This document shows positions 1 through 9,254 of a stretch of DNA of 64,000 bases, in pieces; within the stretch, counting starts at the first letter, position 1; each line of letters begins with the position of its first letter. Location: NCBI RefSeq assembly GCF_001437155.1, contig NZ_JQAR01000001.1, positions 151,170 through 215,169 of the forward strand, written 5' to 3'. Both the position numbers and the translations under genes were made by a program. The DNA comes from Liquorilactobacillus mali. Lineage in GTDB: Bacteria; Bacillota; Bacilli; Lactobacillales; Lactobacillaceae. Below the pieces are notes generated by a model that worked only from the letters and a program-made list of their open reading frames with translations, was not told the DNA's origin and did no database searches.

Positions 1-2238
1 ACTGCAGTTGTACTCTGTTTTTTGAAGTTTTCGTTTAATTGGATTGCCTTGGCAATTCTAGCAGTTCTTTTGCTAAGGGTAGTTGCTCTTAGGAGTACAC
101 CTTTTTTTGTTGCATGGTTCCTTTTTGTGTCAGTTACACTATGTGTTTTTATTGCATGGCAAAGAAGGATGGACGCACGTTCTGTGATTAACGAGACCAA
201 AATTACGGAACAGCACGTGATTCTTTACCCAGATGATCTACAAATAAATGGTGACCTGCTTAAATTTTCAGCTTTTTGGATCGAAGGAAAGCAAAAAATA
301 CAATCTTTTTATATTTTTAAGTCAGAAAATGAACGAAAACTGTTTCTTGATTATAACGAAACCGCTATATTTTCCTTTAGAGGGACGGTCAAACAGCCTG
401 ATGGGCCAACAAATGAGAATCAATTTGACTATCAAAAATTTTTAAAAACAAAAAATATAGTGAACACAGTAAATATATCGGAGCTTAATGAAGAAAAGGA
501 TGATCGATCTGAACTTAGTGGGGCACCTGCTGCTTTGGCTCATGTTCATAATTTTCGTAAATATTTGCTGAATTATTTAGGACAAACAGCTCAGCCGCTC
601 GGTGGATACAGCCAATTGTTGTTACTTGGATATTATGATTCAGATTTCAGTGATCCAATCGAGATTATCAATAAATTAGGGTTATTGTATCTTTTTAGCC
701 TTTCAGGCATGCATGTTTTTTATATTATTTCAGTGCTTAGGTGGTTTTTTGCTAAAATATATCTATCAGATGAATTTTGTTCATGGTTTTTATTGATAAT
801 ATTACCGCTATACACGATTCTTGGTGGACTTTCGGCTAGTTTATTACGTTCAGTAATGATGAGCTGGTTGATACTGTTCAGCCAAATCTTTTTCAAAAAA
901 ACAATTTCAGGTGTCACGGTTGAGTCGCTTGTTTTAATAATTAACTTATATTGGTGTCCTATGATTGTATTCGCAATGGGTGCCCAATTGAGCTATTTAC
1001 TGACTTTTGTTTTAATCATGAATCGGAGAATTAGTCCAATTCGCTTAGGATTAAAGTTAACTGCATATAGTATTCCGATTGTGTTATGGAATACTTACCA
1101 ATGGAACTGGTTGACTACCATTCTATCAGTTGCGATAGTTCCTTTCTTCGAGTGGCTTGTGATGCCGGCGGTTGTAATTGGTGCTATGGTTCCTGTACTT
1201 GGAGCTTTATGTAATGAAGTGCTGATAGTTTTTACTAAAGTATTATTTTTGTTTGGTTCTTGGCCACTTACTTGGGATTACGGCAAGCCACCACTGTTTT
1301 TCGTGGTTTTTTGGATTATTTTATTGTTCCTTTTAGAACAGAGAAATCATTCAGCGAAGGTATTAATTTGTCTATGTACATCATTTATTTTCTGTGCATT
1401 AATGATTAGATTTCCACTACAAGATCAGGTAATTTATTTCGATATTGGTCAAGGCGATAGCACATTGATTAGAGAAAGGTTTAACGGATGTATCACTCTG
1501 GTGGATACGGGAGGAAAAGTCACATTCAATAATGAAGAGTGGAAAAAGAGAACGTTCAAGACGACAGGTGAAACTATTATTGCAAATTACCTGCTCAGTA
1601 AGGGTATTAGTAAAATCAATAATCTTTTTTTAACACATCAGGATACTGACCATGTTGGAAATTTTCCATCAATTACTCAAAAAATAAGAGTTGATCATTT
1701 GTTTGTTCCTGATGGAATGGAAGTGCTGGACTCATTTCGGACTCGTTTGGCAGAGTCTACTATTGAAACAAATAAAATATATCCAATTTCCACTGCTAAA
1801 TCTGGTAAAATTGGAATTTTTAAAATCCTTCATCCCTTTACTAGAGGTGAAGGAACAAATGAAGATTCAATAACTTTGAATTTTAAATTAAGAAATACTA
1901 CATTTATTATAAGTGGGGACTTAGCCCAGGATGGTGAAAAAGAAGTAATTAATCTCTTTAAAACAACACAAGCGGATATACTAAAAACTGGACATCATGG
2001 TAGTAAGACATCTACGTCTAAGGAATATGTAGATAAATTAAAACCAAAATTTGCGATAATTTCTGCTGGACGTAATAACCGATATGGACATCCTAATATA
2101 GAAACTATAAAAACTTTAAATGAATTTAAGGTGCCATATGTTAATACCGCAAGTGTTGGTATGGTTAAGATAGTACCTCAGGGACAGCATAGTGCAAAGG
2201 TTGAAACTTTTTTAAAGGGAAATGGTGAAATAAGATGA
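1..2238 (+). CDS. comEC: ComEC/Rec2 DNA-uptake channel protein (5' end probably outside window)
   Basis: Membrane channel that passes single-stranded DNA into the cell during natural transformation. The N-terminal two thirds is strongly hydrophobic with many membrane segments. The C-terminal third is a metallo-beta-lactamase-like domain, with a DIGQGDS strand, an HQDTDH metal motif and a later TGHHGS motif. The frame is open back to base 1, and the only internal candidate start (TTG at 22) has no ribosome-binding site, so the true start probably lies to the left. About 740 residues are visible, close to family length (B. subtilis ComEC 776). It overlaps holA by four bases (ATGA), as in other lactobacilli. 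Whether the strain is naturally competent cannot be told from this. Confidence 0.93.
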   Translation, partial: TAVVLCFLKFSFNWIALAILAVLLLRVVALRSTPFFVAWFLFVSVTLCVFIAWQRRMDARSVINETKITEQHVILYPDDLQINGDLLKFSAFWIEGKQKIQSFYIFKSENERKLFLDYNETAIFSFRGTVKQPDGPTNENQFDYQKFLKTKNIVNTVNISELNEEKDDRSELSGAPAALAHVHNFRKYLLNYLGQTAQPLGGYSQLLLLGYYDSDFSDPIEIINKLGLLYLFSLSGMHVFYIISVLRWFFAKIYLSDEFCSWFLLIILPLYTILGGLSASLLRSVMMSWLILFSQIFFKKTISGVTVESLVLIINLYWCPMIVFAMGAQLSYLLTFVLIMNRRISPIRLGLKLTAYSIPIVLWNTYQWNWLTTILSVAIVPFFEWLVMPAVVIGAMVPVLGALCNEVLIVFTKVLFLFGSWPLTWDYGKPPLFFVVFWIILLFLLEQRNHSAKVLICLCTSFIFCALMIRFPLQDQVIYFDIGQGDSTLIRERFNGCITLVDTGGKVTFNNEEWKKRTFKTTGETIIANYLLSKGISKINNLFLTHQDTDHVGNFPSITQKIRVDHLFVPDGMEVLDSFRTRLAESTIETNKIYPISTAKSGKIGIFKILHPFTRGEGTNEDSITLNFKLRNTTFIISGDLAQDGEKEVINLFKTTQADILKTGHHGSKTSTSKEYVDKLKPKFAIISAGRNNRYGHPNIETIKTLNEFKVPYVNTASVGMVKIVPQGQHSAKVETFLKGNGEIR

Positions 2239-3260
2239 AGGTTAGCGAACTGCTCACAAAGATAGGGAAAAAACATTTTGACAATATTTATTTAATTCTT
2301 GGAAAAGAGGAATACATTCAGGAAAAAGTTGTTAAGGCATTTATAGGATGTATTCCTGAAGAAGAAAGAGCTATGAATATTGGTCAATATGATATGGAGG
2401 TTAATTTACTTACAGACGCTTTAGGCGACGCACTTTCTGCTCCTTTTTTCGGTGAAAGAAAACTAATAATTATTAAGCGTCCTCTTTTTTTGACTGCTGA
2501 GAGTAAAAAAACAAAGTTAGACCAAAATGTGGATGAATTGTTAAATTATATAAAAAATCCTGAACCGCGGACAATTTTGTTATTTGTCGCTCCTTATGAA
2601 AAGCTTGATGAGCGCAAAAAGATAACAAAACAGTTATTAAAAAATGCAACTTTGATCGAAAGCGGGTATGCTTCTGAAAATGCTACCTTGCAGGAAGTTA
2701 AAAAAATTATTAGTCAGAATGGATATACAATTGAAGCAAAAGCCTATGAGTTATTGCAGATAAGAACTGAGGGAAAATTATCACTAATCATGAATGAACT
2801 TCCTAAGCTTTTTTTACTGGCCTATAAAACAAAAGTTATTAGTGAAGAAATGATAGATAGAATGGTCGCTCGAACGTTAGAGCAAAATATTTTTGATCTA
2901 GGTAAGTTGGTGTTAAGTAATAAAATAGCGGTTGCAATTGAAATGTATAATGACCTAATTGAGCAACATGAGGAACCATTGAAAATCAATGCAATTTTAA
3001 TTGGCCAGGTTAGGTTACTGTTACAGGTTCAAATATTGCAACAGCATGGCTATGCACAAGGAAACATTGCAAGTGCATTGAAGGTACACCCGTATAGGGT
3101 TAAATTGGCTTTACAAAATAGCAGGAAATATTCAAGAAAAGCATTGAGTGAGAAATATGCAGGATTAGTAAAATTAGAAGAACAGATGAAGTCGTCGCAA
3201 AGAGATGCGGGACAACTATTTCAATTGTTTATGCTAGGATATTTTTCAGAAAAAAGGTAA
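2235..3260 (+). CDS. holA: DNA polymerase III delta subunit
   Basis: Clamp-loader subunit that opens the beta sliding clamp during chromosome replication. The 341-residue protein has the HolA layout: an N-terminal AAA-like region with the ILGKEEYIQEK segment near residues 20-32, and a helical collar domain at the C-terminus. The ATG start overlaps the comEC stop, so the two are translationally coupled. The comEC-holA-rpsT order is conserved in Bacillus and lactobacilli. A hairpin directly after the stop separates it from convergent rpsT. Confidence 0.92.
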   Translation: MKVSELLTKIGKKHFDNIYLILGKEEYIQEKVVKAFIGCIPEEERAMNIGQYDMEVNLLTDALGDALSAPFFGERKLIIIKRPLFLTAESKKTKLDQNVDELLNYIKNPEPRTILLFVAPYEKLDERKKITKQLLKNATLIESGYASENATLQEVKKIISQNGYTIEAKAYELLQIRTEGKLSLIMNELPKLFLLAYKTKVISEEMIDRMVARTLEQNIFDLGKLVLSNKIAVAIEMYNDLIEQHEEPLKINAILIGQVRLLLQVQILQQHGYAQGNIASALKVHPYRVKLALQNSRKYSRKALSEKYAGLVKLEEQMKSSQRDAGQLFQLFMLGYFSEKR

Positions 3261-3262
3261 TA

Positions 3263-3299
3263 AAAAAACGCATCTTCATCTCGAAGAGCGCTTTTTTAT
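3263..3299. terminator. Bidirectional terminator between holA and rpsT
   Basis: A stem made of TCTTC/GAAGA and CGC/GCG with one bulged A is flanked by an A-run on the left and a T-run on the right. It can therefore end transcription from both convergent genes. Confidence 0.75.
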
Positions 3300-3553
3300 T
3301 ATTTTGCTAAACGAGCTGCAAGACGTGACTTGTCACGAGCAGCCTTATTTGCTTTGATTAAACCTTTTGATTTAGCTTGGTCAACAGCTTTAACAGCTGC
3401 CTTATATAAATCTTCCACATTTTCGGCACCTGCTGTCTTAGCACTTTCGAACTTTTTAACAGCAGTACGCATTGAACTCAATTGAGAAGAATTACGGGCA
3501 CTAGCTTTTTCATTAGTAACTACACGTTTAATAGCTGATTTGATAATTGGCAA
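3299..3553 (-). CDS. rpsT: 30S ribosomal protein S20
   Basis: Small primary 16S rRNA-binding protein of the 30S subunit. The sequence from [10 protein letters not shown] through a Lys/Ala-rich helical C-terminus ([20 protein letters not shown]) is typical S20. I chose the TTG at 3553-3551 because GGAGGTG lies six bases upstream and the product (84 residues, Met-Pro-Ile-Ile) then matches the family. A longer reading to an ATG at 3595 would add 14 unrelated residues. It is monocistronic and faces holA. The TTG start may lower its translation rate. Confidence 0.93.
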   Translation of the reverse strand: MPIIKSAIKRVVTNEKASARNSSQLSSMRTAVKKFESAKTAGAENVEDLYKAAVKAVDQAKSKGLIKANKAARDKSRLAARLAK

Positions 3554-3614
3554 AAATTTCACCTCCAACTTAACATGATTCCATACCGGTATCATAAAAT
3601 ATTCAACATAGGCT

Positions 3615-3643
3615 ATTATACAAGAGCTTTAGTCACATTGCAA
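3615..3643 (-). promoter_or_regulatory. rpsT promoter
   Basis: On the minus strand TTGCAA and TATAAT are separated by exactly 17 bases, about 60 bases upstream of the rpsT start codon. Confidence 0.75.
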
Positions 3644-3701
3644 TAAAAAAGTTAAAAAGTGTCAAGCAAATTTCCTTGACTTAATTTTATAGATTTCATG
3701 G

Positions 3702-3730
3702 TTGAAATTGATTTTTAAAGTGTGTATACT
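3702..3730 (+). promoter_or_regulatory. rpsO promoter
   Basis: TTGAAA (3702-3707) and TATACT (3725-3730) with a 17-base spacer, about 100 bases before the rpsO start. This leaves room for a structured leader. Confidence 0.7.
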
Positions 3731-3752
3731 GTCTATTAGTGCTTAGCACAGA

Positions 3753-3800
3753 CCCTAGACTCAGAGTAGCGATGCTCACCAACGCTATTCCGGGGTAGTG
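3753..3800 (+). promoter_or_regulatory. Structured rpsO leader, possible S15 autoregulatory element
   Basis: The untranslated leader contains an 8-bp stem, GAGTAGCG (3764-3771) with CGCTATTC (3783-3790, one G-U pair), flanked by CCC/GGGG that can extend it. S15 is known to regulate its own synthesis through leader structures in several bacterial groups. Assigning that role here is inference from position and fold. Confidence 0.45.
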
Positions 3801-3832
3801 GTATCTTAAATTATGGAAGGTGGGAAAACAAC

Positions 3833-4102
3833 ATGGCAATCTCAAAAGAAAAGAAAACAGAGATTATGCAAAAATATGCTCGTCACGAAGGTGACACAGG
3901 TTCTGCAGAAGTTCAAATTGCAGTTTTAACATTTGATATCAATGAACTTAATGATCATATTCGTTCACATAAAAAAGATTACGCATCACAACGTGGTTTG
4001 ATGAAGAAAATCGGTCATCGTCGTAATTTGTTAGCATACTTGCGTGCAAATGATGTTCAACGTTACCGTGAATTGATCAAGAGCTTAGGCTTACGTCGTT
4101 AA
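3833..4102 (+). CDS. rpsO: 30S ribosomal protein S15
   Basis: Binds the central domain of 16S rRNA and helps assemble the 30S platform. The 89 residues match the family along their length, including [27 protein letters not shown] and the C-terminal [12 protein letters not shown]. The start is supported by GGAAGGTGGG upstream. It is transcribed alone, with a structured leader in front and a strong terminator behind. Codon choice looks like that of a highly expressed gene. Confidence 0.97.
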   Translation: MAISKEKKTEIMQKYARHEGDTGSAEVQIAVLTFDINELNDHIRSHKKDYASQRGLMKKIGHRRNLLAYLRANDVQRYRELIKSLGLRR

Positions 4103-4134
4103 TTTACAGATAATAAGAATTCAATTCTTATTTT

Positions 4135-4188
4135 AAAGAAAGTTTCCTTCGTCTTTTTATAGAGATTTTTGGAAACTTTCTTTTTTTG
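4135..4188 (+). terminator. rpsO terminator
   Basis: A 13-bp perfect stem, AAAGAAAGTTTCC with GGAAACTTTCTTT, is followed by a T-run. A smaller inverted repeat around 4112-4132 precedes it. Confidence 0.9.
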
Positions 4189-4293
4189 TATAAAAAATGC
4201 AAAAACATTAACAAGAAATATTAATTAAATGATAAAATGATGAAAAATAAAATATAAGTATGCTTTATAAAAACGCAATTATTACATTAAATA

Positions 4294-4302
4294 TGTTATA
4301 AT
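4294..4302 (+). promoter_or_regulatory. Extended -10 promoter of asd-dapA-rnjB
   Basis: TGTTATAAT is an extended -10 element (TG, one base, TATAAT) 36 bases before the asd start codon. No convincing -35 is visible. The leader is too short to hold a lysine riboswitch. Confidence 0.6.
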
Positions 4303-4337
4303 TATGTTTCAATAAGAAAATAAAGAAGGTTTTTCAT

Positions 4338-5387
4338 ATGGACGGATATAATGTTGCTGTTGTGGGTGCAACAGGTGCTGTGGGCACTCGAATGATTCAA
4401 ATGCTGGAAGAATCAAAGTTACCAATTGCTAGCGTAAAATACTTAGCTTCAAAACGGTCAGCAGGAAAAGTTTTAAAATTCAAAGGTGCGGATGTAGTTG
4501 TTGAGGAACTTGTTCCAGATTCCTTTAATGATATAAATTTAGCACTCTTTTCTGCCGGTGGCGGGGTATCAAAGAAATTTGCCCCTGAAGCTGTAAAACG
4601 TGGAGCAGTGGTTGTTGATAATACAAGTGCTTTTCGGATGGAAGAGGGAGTTCCATTGGTTGTACCAGAAGTCAATGAGGATGCTCTTTACAAGCACAAA
4701 GGATTGATTGCAAATCCTAATTGTTCTACAATTCAGATGGTGGTAGCTTTGGAACCATTACGTGAGGTTTATGGGCTTAAAAAAGTGATTGTTACAACTA
4801 TGCAAGCTGTTTCTGGAGCGGGTAATCGTGCGATTCAAGAGCTGCATGACGAGACACAAGCGATTCTTAATGGTGAAAAATATGAACCGCAAGTGCTACC
4901 GGTTTCGGGCGATAAGAAACATTATCAGATTGCCTTCAATCCCCTTGCACAGATTGATGTTTTTGAAGATGACGGCTATTCTCATGAAGAATGGAAAATG
5001 ATTCATGAGACAAAGAAGATTATGTCGGATCAGGACCTGCAAGTTACAGCAACTTGTGTACGTGTGCCAGTTGCTGTTGCTCATTCAGAAGCAGTGTGGT
5101 TTGAATTGGAAAAAGATGGAGCTGATGTAGCAAAATTGCAATCCATTTTAAAGAATGCACCAGGAGTTGTACTTCAGGACGATCCAAAAAATCAAATTTA
5201 CCCGCAAGCTGTTAATGCCGAAGGTAAAAGGGATACATTTGTCGGAAGAATTAGGGCCGATAAAGAACAAGCTAATTCTTTCCATTTGTACTGTGTTTCT
5301 GATAATTTATTAAAGGGAGCTGCATGGAACTCTGTACAAATAGCAGAAAGACTCCATGCACTTAATTTGATGAGAGTTCCAGACTAG
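4338..5387 (+). CDS. asd: Aspartate-semialdehyde dehydrogenase
   Basis: NADPH-dependent reduction of aspartyl phosphate to aspartate semialdehyde, the branch point to lysine/diaminopimelate, threonine and methionine. The nucleotide-binding loop VGATGAVG is at residues 9-16, the catalytic cysteine is Cys129 in ANPNCSTI, and the catalytic His is about residue 249 in VAHSEA. The 349-residue length is normal. dapA follows 15 bases later, so this gene most likely feeds diaminopimelate for peptidoglycan and lysine synthesis. Confidence 0.95.
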   Translation: MDGYNVAVVGATGAVGTRMIQMLEESKLPIASVKYLASKRSAGKVLKFKGADVVVEELVPDSFNDINLALFSAGGGVSKKFAPEAVKRGAVVVDNTSAFRMEEGVPLVVPEVNEDALYKHKGLIANPNCSTIQMVVALEPLREVYGLKKVIVTTMQAVSGAGNRAIQELHDETQAILNGEKYEPQVLPVSGDKKHYQIAFNPLAQIDVFEDDGYSHEEWKMIHETKKIMSDQDLQVTATCVRVPVAVAHSEAVWFELEKDGADVAKLQSILKNAPGVVLQDDPKNQIYPQAVNAEGKRDTFVGRIRADKEQANSFHLYCVSDNLLKGAAWNSVQIAERLHALNLMRVPD

Positions 5388-5402
5388 GTAGGGGTTGAAA
5401 TA

Positions 5403-6275
5403 ATGAAATTTGATAATGCTGAAATTATTACAGCAATGGTTACACCTTTCGATGAAGGTGGACAGGTGAGCTATGAACGACTTGAGAAGTTGATCAATCA
5501 TCTGTTGAATTCAGGGACAAAGGGCATTCTTGTTTCAGGAACAACTGGTGAGGCGCCCACATTGACTAGAGCTGAGAAAATTGAATTGATTAAAAAAACT
5601 GTGGAGTTTGTTAAAGGAAGGGTTCCGATAATTGCTGGAACAGGATCTAACAGCACTGCTCAGACGATAGACTTTACCAACGAAGTTGCAAAGATTAAGG
5701 GTGTCGATGCCGTGTTAGTTGTCGTACCTTATTACAATAAACCCGATCAAAGAGGAATGATTGCTCACTTCACAGCGGTCGCTAAAGAAAGTCCGTTGCC
5801 AATAATCATCTATAATATTCCTGGCAGAACAGGTGTTACCATGGAAGTACCGACAATTGCGACCTTGGCTAAAAATGAAAATATTATTGGTATTAAGGAC
5901 TGCACTGGAAACGTTAATTTAAGTCGAATTGTAGCTGAAACACCTGATGATTTTTTGACATATACAGGCGAGGATGCAGATGCATTAGCAGCTAAAACTG
6001 TTGGTGCTAAAGGAGTGATCTCTGTTGCGGCTCATCTCTTTGGTAATAAGATTGAAGAGATGTACACATTAGTTGAACAAGGTAAATATAAGGCGGCTGG
6101 TTCGATAATGAGGGAATTAACTCCCAAAATAGCAGCTGTTTTTAGTGCACCTTCTCCAAGCCCTGTAAAGGCAGTTCTTAATTATGAGGGAATTGAAGTA
6201 GGAGGCTGCAGACTTCCAATTTTAGAACTACCTGAAGATCGAGTTAAACAATTAGTAAAAACACTAAATATTTAA
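5403..6275 (+). CDS. dapA: 4-hydroxy-tetrahydrodipicolinate synthase
   Basis: Condenses pyruvate with aspartate semialdehyde, the first committed step to diaminopimelate and lysine. The 290-residue TIM barrel shows GTTGEAPTL (Thr47-Thr48 in the active site), Tyr137 in IIYNIPGRTG and the Schiff-base Lys165 in GIKDCTGN. It is cotranscribed with asd. No other dap genes are in the window, so the rest of the pathway must lie elsewhere. Confidence 0.95.
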   Translation: MKFDNAEIITAMVTPFDEGGQVSYERLEKLINHLLNSGTKGILVSGTTGEAPTLTRAEKIELIKKTVEFVKGRVPIIAGTGSNSTAQTIDFTNEVAKIKGVDAVLVVVPYYNKPDQRGMIAHFTAVAKESPLPIIIYNIPGRTGVTMEVPTIATLAKNENIIGIKDCTGNVNLSRIVAETPDDFLTYTGEDADALAAKTVGAKGVISVAAHLFGNKIEEMYTLVEQGKYKAAGSIMRELTPKIAAVFSAPSPSPVKAVLNYEGIEVGGCRLPILELPEDRVKQLVKTLNI

Positions 6276-6290
6276 AAGAGAGGTGAAAGC

Positions 6291-7979
6291 ATGAGTGATA
6301 TAAAAATCATTCCGCTTGGCGGTGTACGTGAGAATGCAAAAAACATGTATGCTGTTGAGGTGAATGATGAGATATTTATTTTAGACTGTGGACTGAAGTA
6401 TCCCGAAAATGGACTATTGGGAATCGATACCGTTATTCCAGACTTTAGCTTCCTAAGAGAAAATGCAAATAAAATTGTCGGTGTATTTTTGACACATGGA
6501 CATGCCGACGCAATTGGAGCTTTACCATATTTTTTGAGTGAGTTTAATGTACCAGTTTTTGGGACTGAACTGACGATTGAATTAGCAAAAATTACGGTGC
6601 ACGACGAAGAAAAGACAAAGAAATTTGACGATTTCCATGTTATCAATGATCAGACTGAAATCGATTTTGAGAACGCAACAGTTTCTTTTTTCAAGACTAC
6701 GCATTCTATTCCAGAATCTTGTGGGGTAGTGGTAAAAACAGAAAAGGGAAATATTGTATACACTGGTGATTTCAAATTTGATCAAACTGCAACAAATGGA
6801 TATCGTACGGATTTTGGAAGGCTTGCTGAAATTGGGAAAAGTGGAGTTTTAGCATTATTAAGTGACTCTGCAAATGCTGAAAATCCAAATGCACCAGTTG
6901 CAGAATACGAGATTTTTGAATTTATTAATGAAAATTTTGAATATCGCAAGGGCAGAATTGTGGTTGCTTGTGTTGCTTCTAACATAATGCGTGTGCAACA
7001 AGTCTTTGATGCAGCTGCACAAAATGATCGTAAAATTATTTTGACTGGTCATGATGCCGAAGAAATAATTAATACTGCTTTGAGATTAGAAAAATTGCAT
7101 CTTCCAAATGACGAATTGTTAGTACCACTTTCTGATATTGACAAAGTGCCAGATGAAAATCTTGTAATTCTTGAGACTGGGCGTTCTGGTGAACCTTTAA
7201 AATCATTGCAGAAAATGGCTTTAGGGAAACACAAAAATGTTTCACTGAAAAAGGGTGATTTGGTCTTCATTACAACGACACCTTCACATGCTATGGAAAC
7301 GGCAGTTGCTAAAACTAGAAATATGATTTATCGTGCCGGAGCAGACGTTAAAGCCATTTCAGATGAGTTAAATTCATCTGGTCACGCAAGCCGCAATGAT
7401 TTGCAGTTGATGATGAATCTGCTTAAGCCAAAGTATGTTATTCCCGTTCAAGGTGAGTATCGTCTATTGGCTGCTAACAGTAGATGTGCTCAAGAAATTG
7501 GTATTTCAAAAGATAATATTTTCATTACGTCTAAAGGCGATGTTATTGAATACGACCATGATAAGTTGTTGTTAGCTAGTTCGGTTGAGGTTGGCAATAC
7601 TTTGATTGATGGTAGTGGTGTTGGTGACATAGGAAATATTGTTTTACGTGATCGCAAGATTCTTTCGGAAGATGGTGTCTTCATCGCTGTGGTGACAATC
7701 GACAGGAGAAAGAAAAAAATTGTTGACAGTCCACAGATTACATCACGAGGTTTTGTTTATGTTAAAACAAGCCGTGATTTGATTTCAGAGAGTGCTACTA
7801 TCGTAACTGAGGCTGTGCAAAAAAATTTGGATAACAAAGAATTTGACTGGGGACATCTAAAACAAGACGTTCGTGATCAACTTAATCGTTTTTTGTATGA
7901 GCATACAAAAAGGCATCCTGTGATTTTGCCAGTAATCATGGAGATCAATCAGCACAGACATTTTTCGAAAAAAAAATAA
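6291..7979 (+). CDS. rnjB: Ribonuclease J2-type protein
   Basis: Metallo-beta-lactamase/beta-CASP ribonuclease that works with RNase J1 in mRNA decay and 5'-end trimming. Length (562) and order of domains fit RNase J: beta-lactamase fold, beta-CASP insert, SGHASRND loop and a C-terminal domain. The metal motif reads HGHADA (residues 69-74), so the usual sixth-position His is Ala74. GVLALLSDSANAE and TGDFKFDQT are closer to B. subtilis RNase J2 than J1. J2 proteins are weak nucleases that mostly support J1, and I infer the same here. It lies 15 bases after dapA, probably in the same operon. Confidence 0.88.
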   Translation: MSDIKIIPLGGVRENAKNMYAVEVNDEIFILDCGLKYPENGLLGIDTVIPDFSFLRENANKIVGVFLTHGHADAIGALPYFLSEFNVPVFGTELTIELAKITVHDEEKTKKFDDFHVINDQTEIDFENATVSFFKTTHSIPESCGVVVKTEKGNIVYTGDFKFDQTATNGYRTDFGRLAEIGKSGVLALLSDSANAENPNAPVAEYEIFEFINENFEYRKGRIVVACVASNIMRVQQVFDAAAQNDRKIILTGHDAEEIINTALRLEKLHLPNDELLVPLSDIDKVPDENLVILETGRSGEPLKSLQKMALGKHKNVSLKKGDLVFITTTPSHAMETAVAKTRNMIYRAGADVKAISDELNSSGHASRNDLQLMMNLLKPKYVIPVQGEYRLLAANSRCAQEIGISKDNIFITSKGDVIEYDHDKLLLASSVEVGNTLIDGSGVGDIGNIVLRDRKILSEDGVFIAVVTIDRRKKKIVDSPQITSRGFVYVKTSRDLISESATIVTEAVQKNLDNKEFDWGHLKQDVRDQLNRFLYEHTKRHPVILPVIMEINQHRHFSKKK

Positions 7980-7999
7980 GAGCGGCAGGAAAATAATGG

Positions 8000-8040
8000 A
8001 AGGCTGTGCCTAGACACAAGTTTGGGGCGGTCTTTTTGTT
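8000..8040 (+). terminator. Imperfect terminator after rnjB
   Basis: GGCTGTGCC and GGGGCGGTC form a G-U-rich imperfect stem followed by TTTTTG. It resembles the better hairpin after tig at 11965 and is probably a worn member of the same type. A further AT-rich inverted repeat (AGAAATTAC 8057-8065, GTAATTTCT 8087-8095) follows. Confidence 0.5.
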
Positions 8041-8153
8041 TGTTTTTAACCTGCACAGAAATTACGAAATTTTGTAATTTAAAGTTGTAATTTCTAAAAT
8101 GCTTGGCAGCAGTTGAATTCGTCGTATTCTTTCTTGTTTAGGAGGCGATTAGC

Positions 8154-9044
8154 ATGGGTGATAAAGAATATGAAATAAGTTTCTCTAGAGGAATTTCTTT
8201 TTTAGAGGATAAGAATTACAAAAAAGCTCAAAAATTACTGGCAGAGTGTTATTTGGAGAAAAAAAATTTCAGAACAAACTTTTTTTTGTTTCAAGCATGC
8301 TATGGGCAAAGCGATTTTAAAGAAGCAAGCAGGTTGGCTGAGGAATATTTAATAGAATATTTGTCTGATAATAAGAAATTTGAATTTTTAATTTTGGCAA
8401 AAATGATGGCAGAAGATGTCATTGGAACTCACAAATTGTACCTGCAAGTCAGAAAATATATGAATACTGCGGAAAAAAATCATTTTTTTGGATTGATAAA
8501 AAAAGAGGAAAGTAAGATTAAACTGGAAAGAGTGCAGGAACTCAAAAAAACTTTGCTTTATTGTGGAGCATTTTCAAAAATCCGCCAACGAAAAGCTTTA
8601 CAAGCGAGCTATGGCTTACCTTTGGATGATTTTAAGGAAACGGCACAAAAACTGTTATGTGATGAAAATGTTCATCAGTTTGTTAAAGTGAGCATATTAA
8701 ATGATTTGAGACAGCTCAATGATAAGCGGGAAGCTTCATATCTCTTTATTGATGGCAAAATATATAAGATTAAACCTAGCAAGCTTCACGTGTTTGAGGA
8801 AACAAAATTGTTCAGCAGTTTAAAACAGCAGATAATTTCTGAGCAGAATGATAATAATGATTTGCTAAGGTGGAATGAAATTAAGCTAAAATTGAGCTTA
8901 TTATATCCATTTGAAGAAGAAATCATCGGCAATTCTCAAAAATGGAGAGGACTGTTAATGTTAGAGAATATTCAAAACTATAGCGGCGGAGAACAAAATC
9001 TAGCGCGGAAACTTGAGGAATTACTGGTTGAATGGAGTGGCTAG
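8154..9044 (+). CDS. TPR-like helical protein of unknown role
   Basis: Not a protein I can name. The first ~110 residues look like tetratricopeptide-type helix pairs (for example a GISFLEDKNYKKAQKLL helix, then FKEASRLAEEYL), suggesting a protein-protein interaction scaffold. The rest is charged and helical with no catalytic motif, signal peptide or membrane segment. Start ATG follows AGGAGG. Related TPR-like genes sit between the RNase J and tuf genes in other lactobacilli, so a role linked to RNA or translation is possible but unproven. Confidence 0.7.
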   Translation: MGDKEYEISFSRGISFLEDKNYKKAQKLLAECYLEKKNFRTNFFLFQACYGQSDFKEASRLAEEYLIEYLSDNKKFEFLILAKMMAEDVIGTHKLYLQVRKYMNTAEKNHFFGLIKKEESKIKLERVQELKKTLLYCGAFSKIRQRKALQASYGLPLDDFKETAQKLLCDENVHQFVKVSILNDLRQLNDKREASYLFIDGKIYKIKPSKLHVFEETKLFSSLKQQIISEQNDNNDLLRWNEIKLKLSLLYPFEEEIIGNSQKWRGLLMLENIQNYSGGEQNLARKLEELLVEWSG

Positions 9045-9086
9045 TAAGTTAAATGCAAGTGAAATAAGCTTATTTTTGAATAACTA

Positions 9087-9115
9087 TTTACAAATTACTT
9101 GTGTATCTATATAAT
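9087..9115 (+). promoter_or_regulatory. tuf promoter P1
   Basis: TTTACA (9087-9092) and TATAAT (9110-9115) with a 17-base spacer, about 140 bases before tuf. Confidence 0.8.
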
Positions 9116-9151
9116 AGCTTAAGAATTCTTCTTTGCAGGGTACTAAAAATG

Positions 9152-9180
9152 TTGGTATTTTTGCTTGGAAGTAGTATAAT
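9152..9180 (+). promoter_or_regulatory. tuf promoter P2
   Basis: TTGGTA (9152-9157) and TATAAT (9175-9180) with a 17-base spacer, downstream of P1. Tandem promoters suit a very highly expressed gene. Confidence 0.65.
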
Positions 9181-9254
9181 AAAACTTAAAGGATTATCAG
9201 CAAACTAATATTTGTTGCGGATTTTTCTTGCAAAACTACAGGAGGTTCGTATTA

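Noticed and set aside
4190..4337. Lysine riboswitch upstream of asd-dapA
   Set aside because: The extended -10 at 4294 leaves only ~30 transcribed bases before asd, far too short, and no lysine-box motifs are present.
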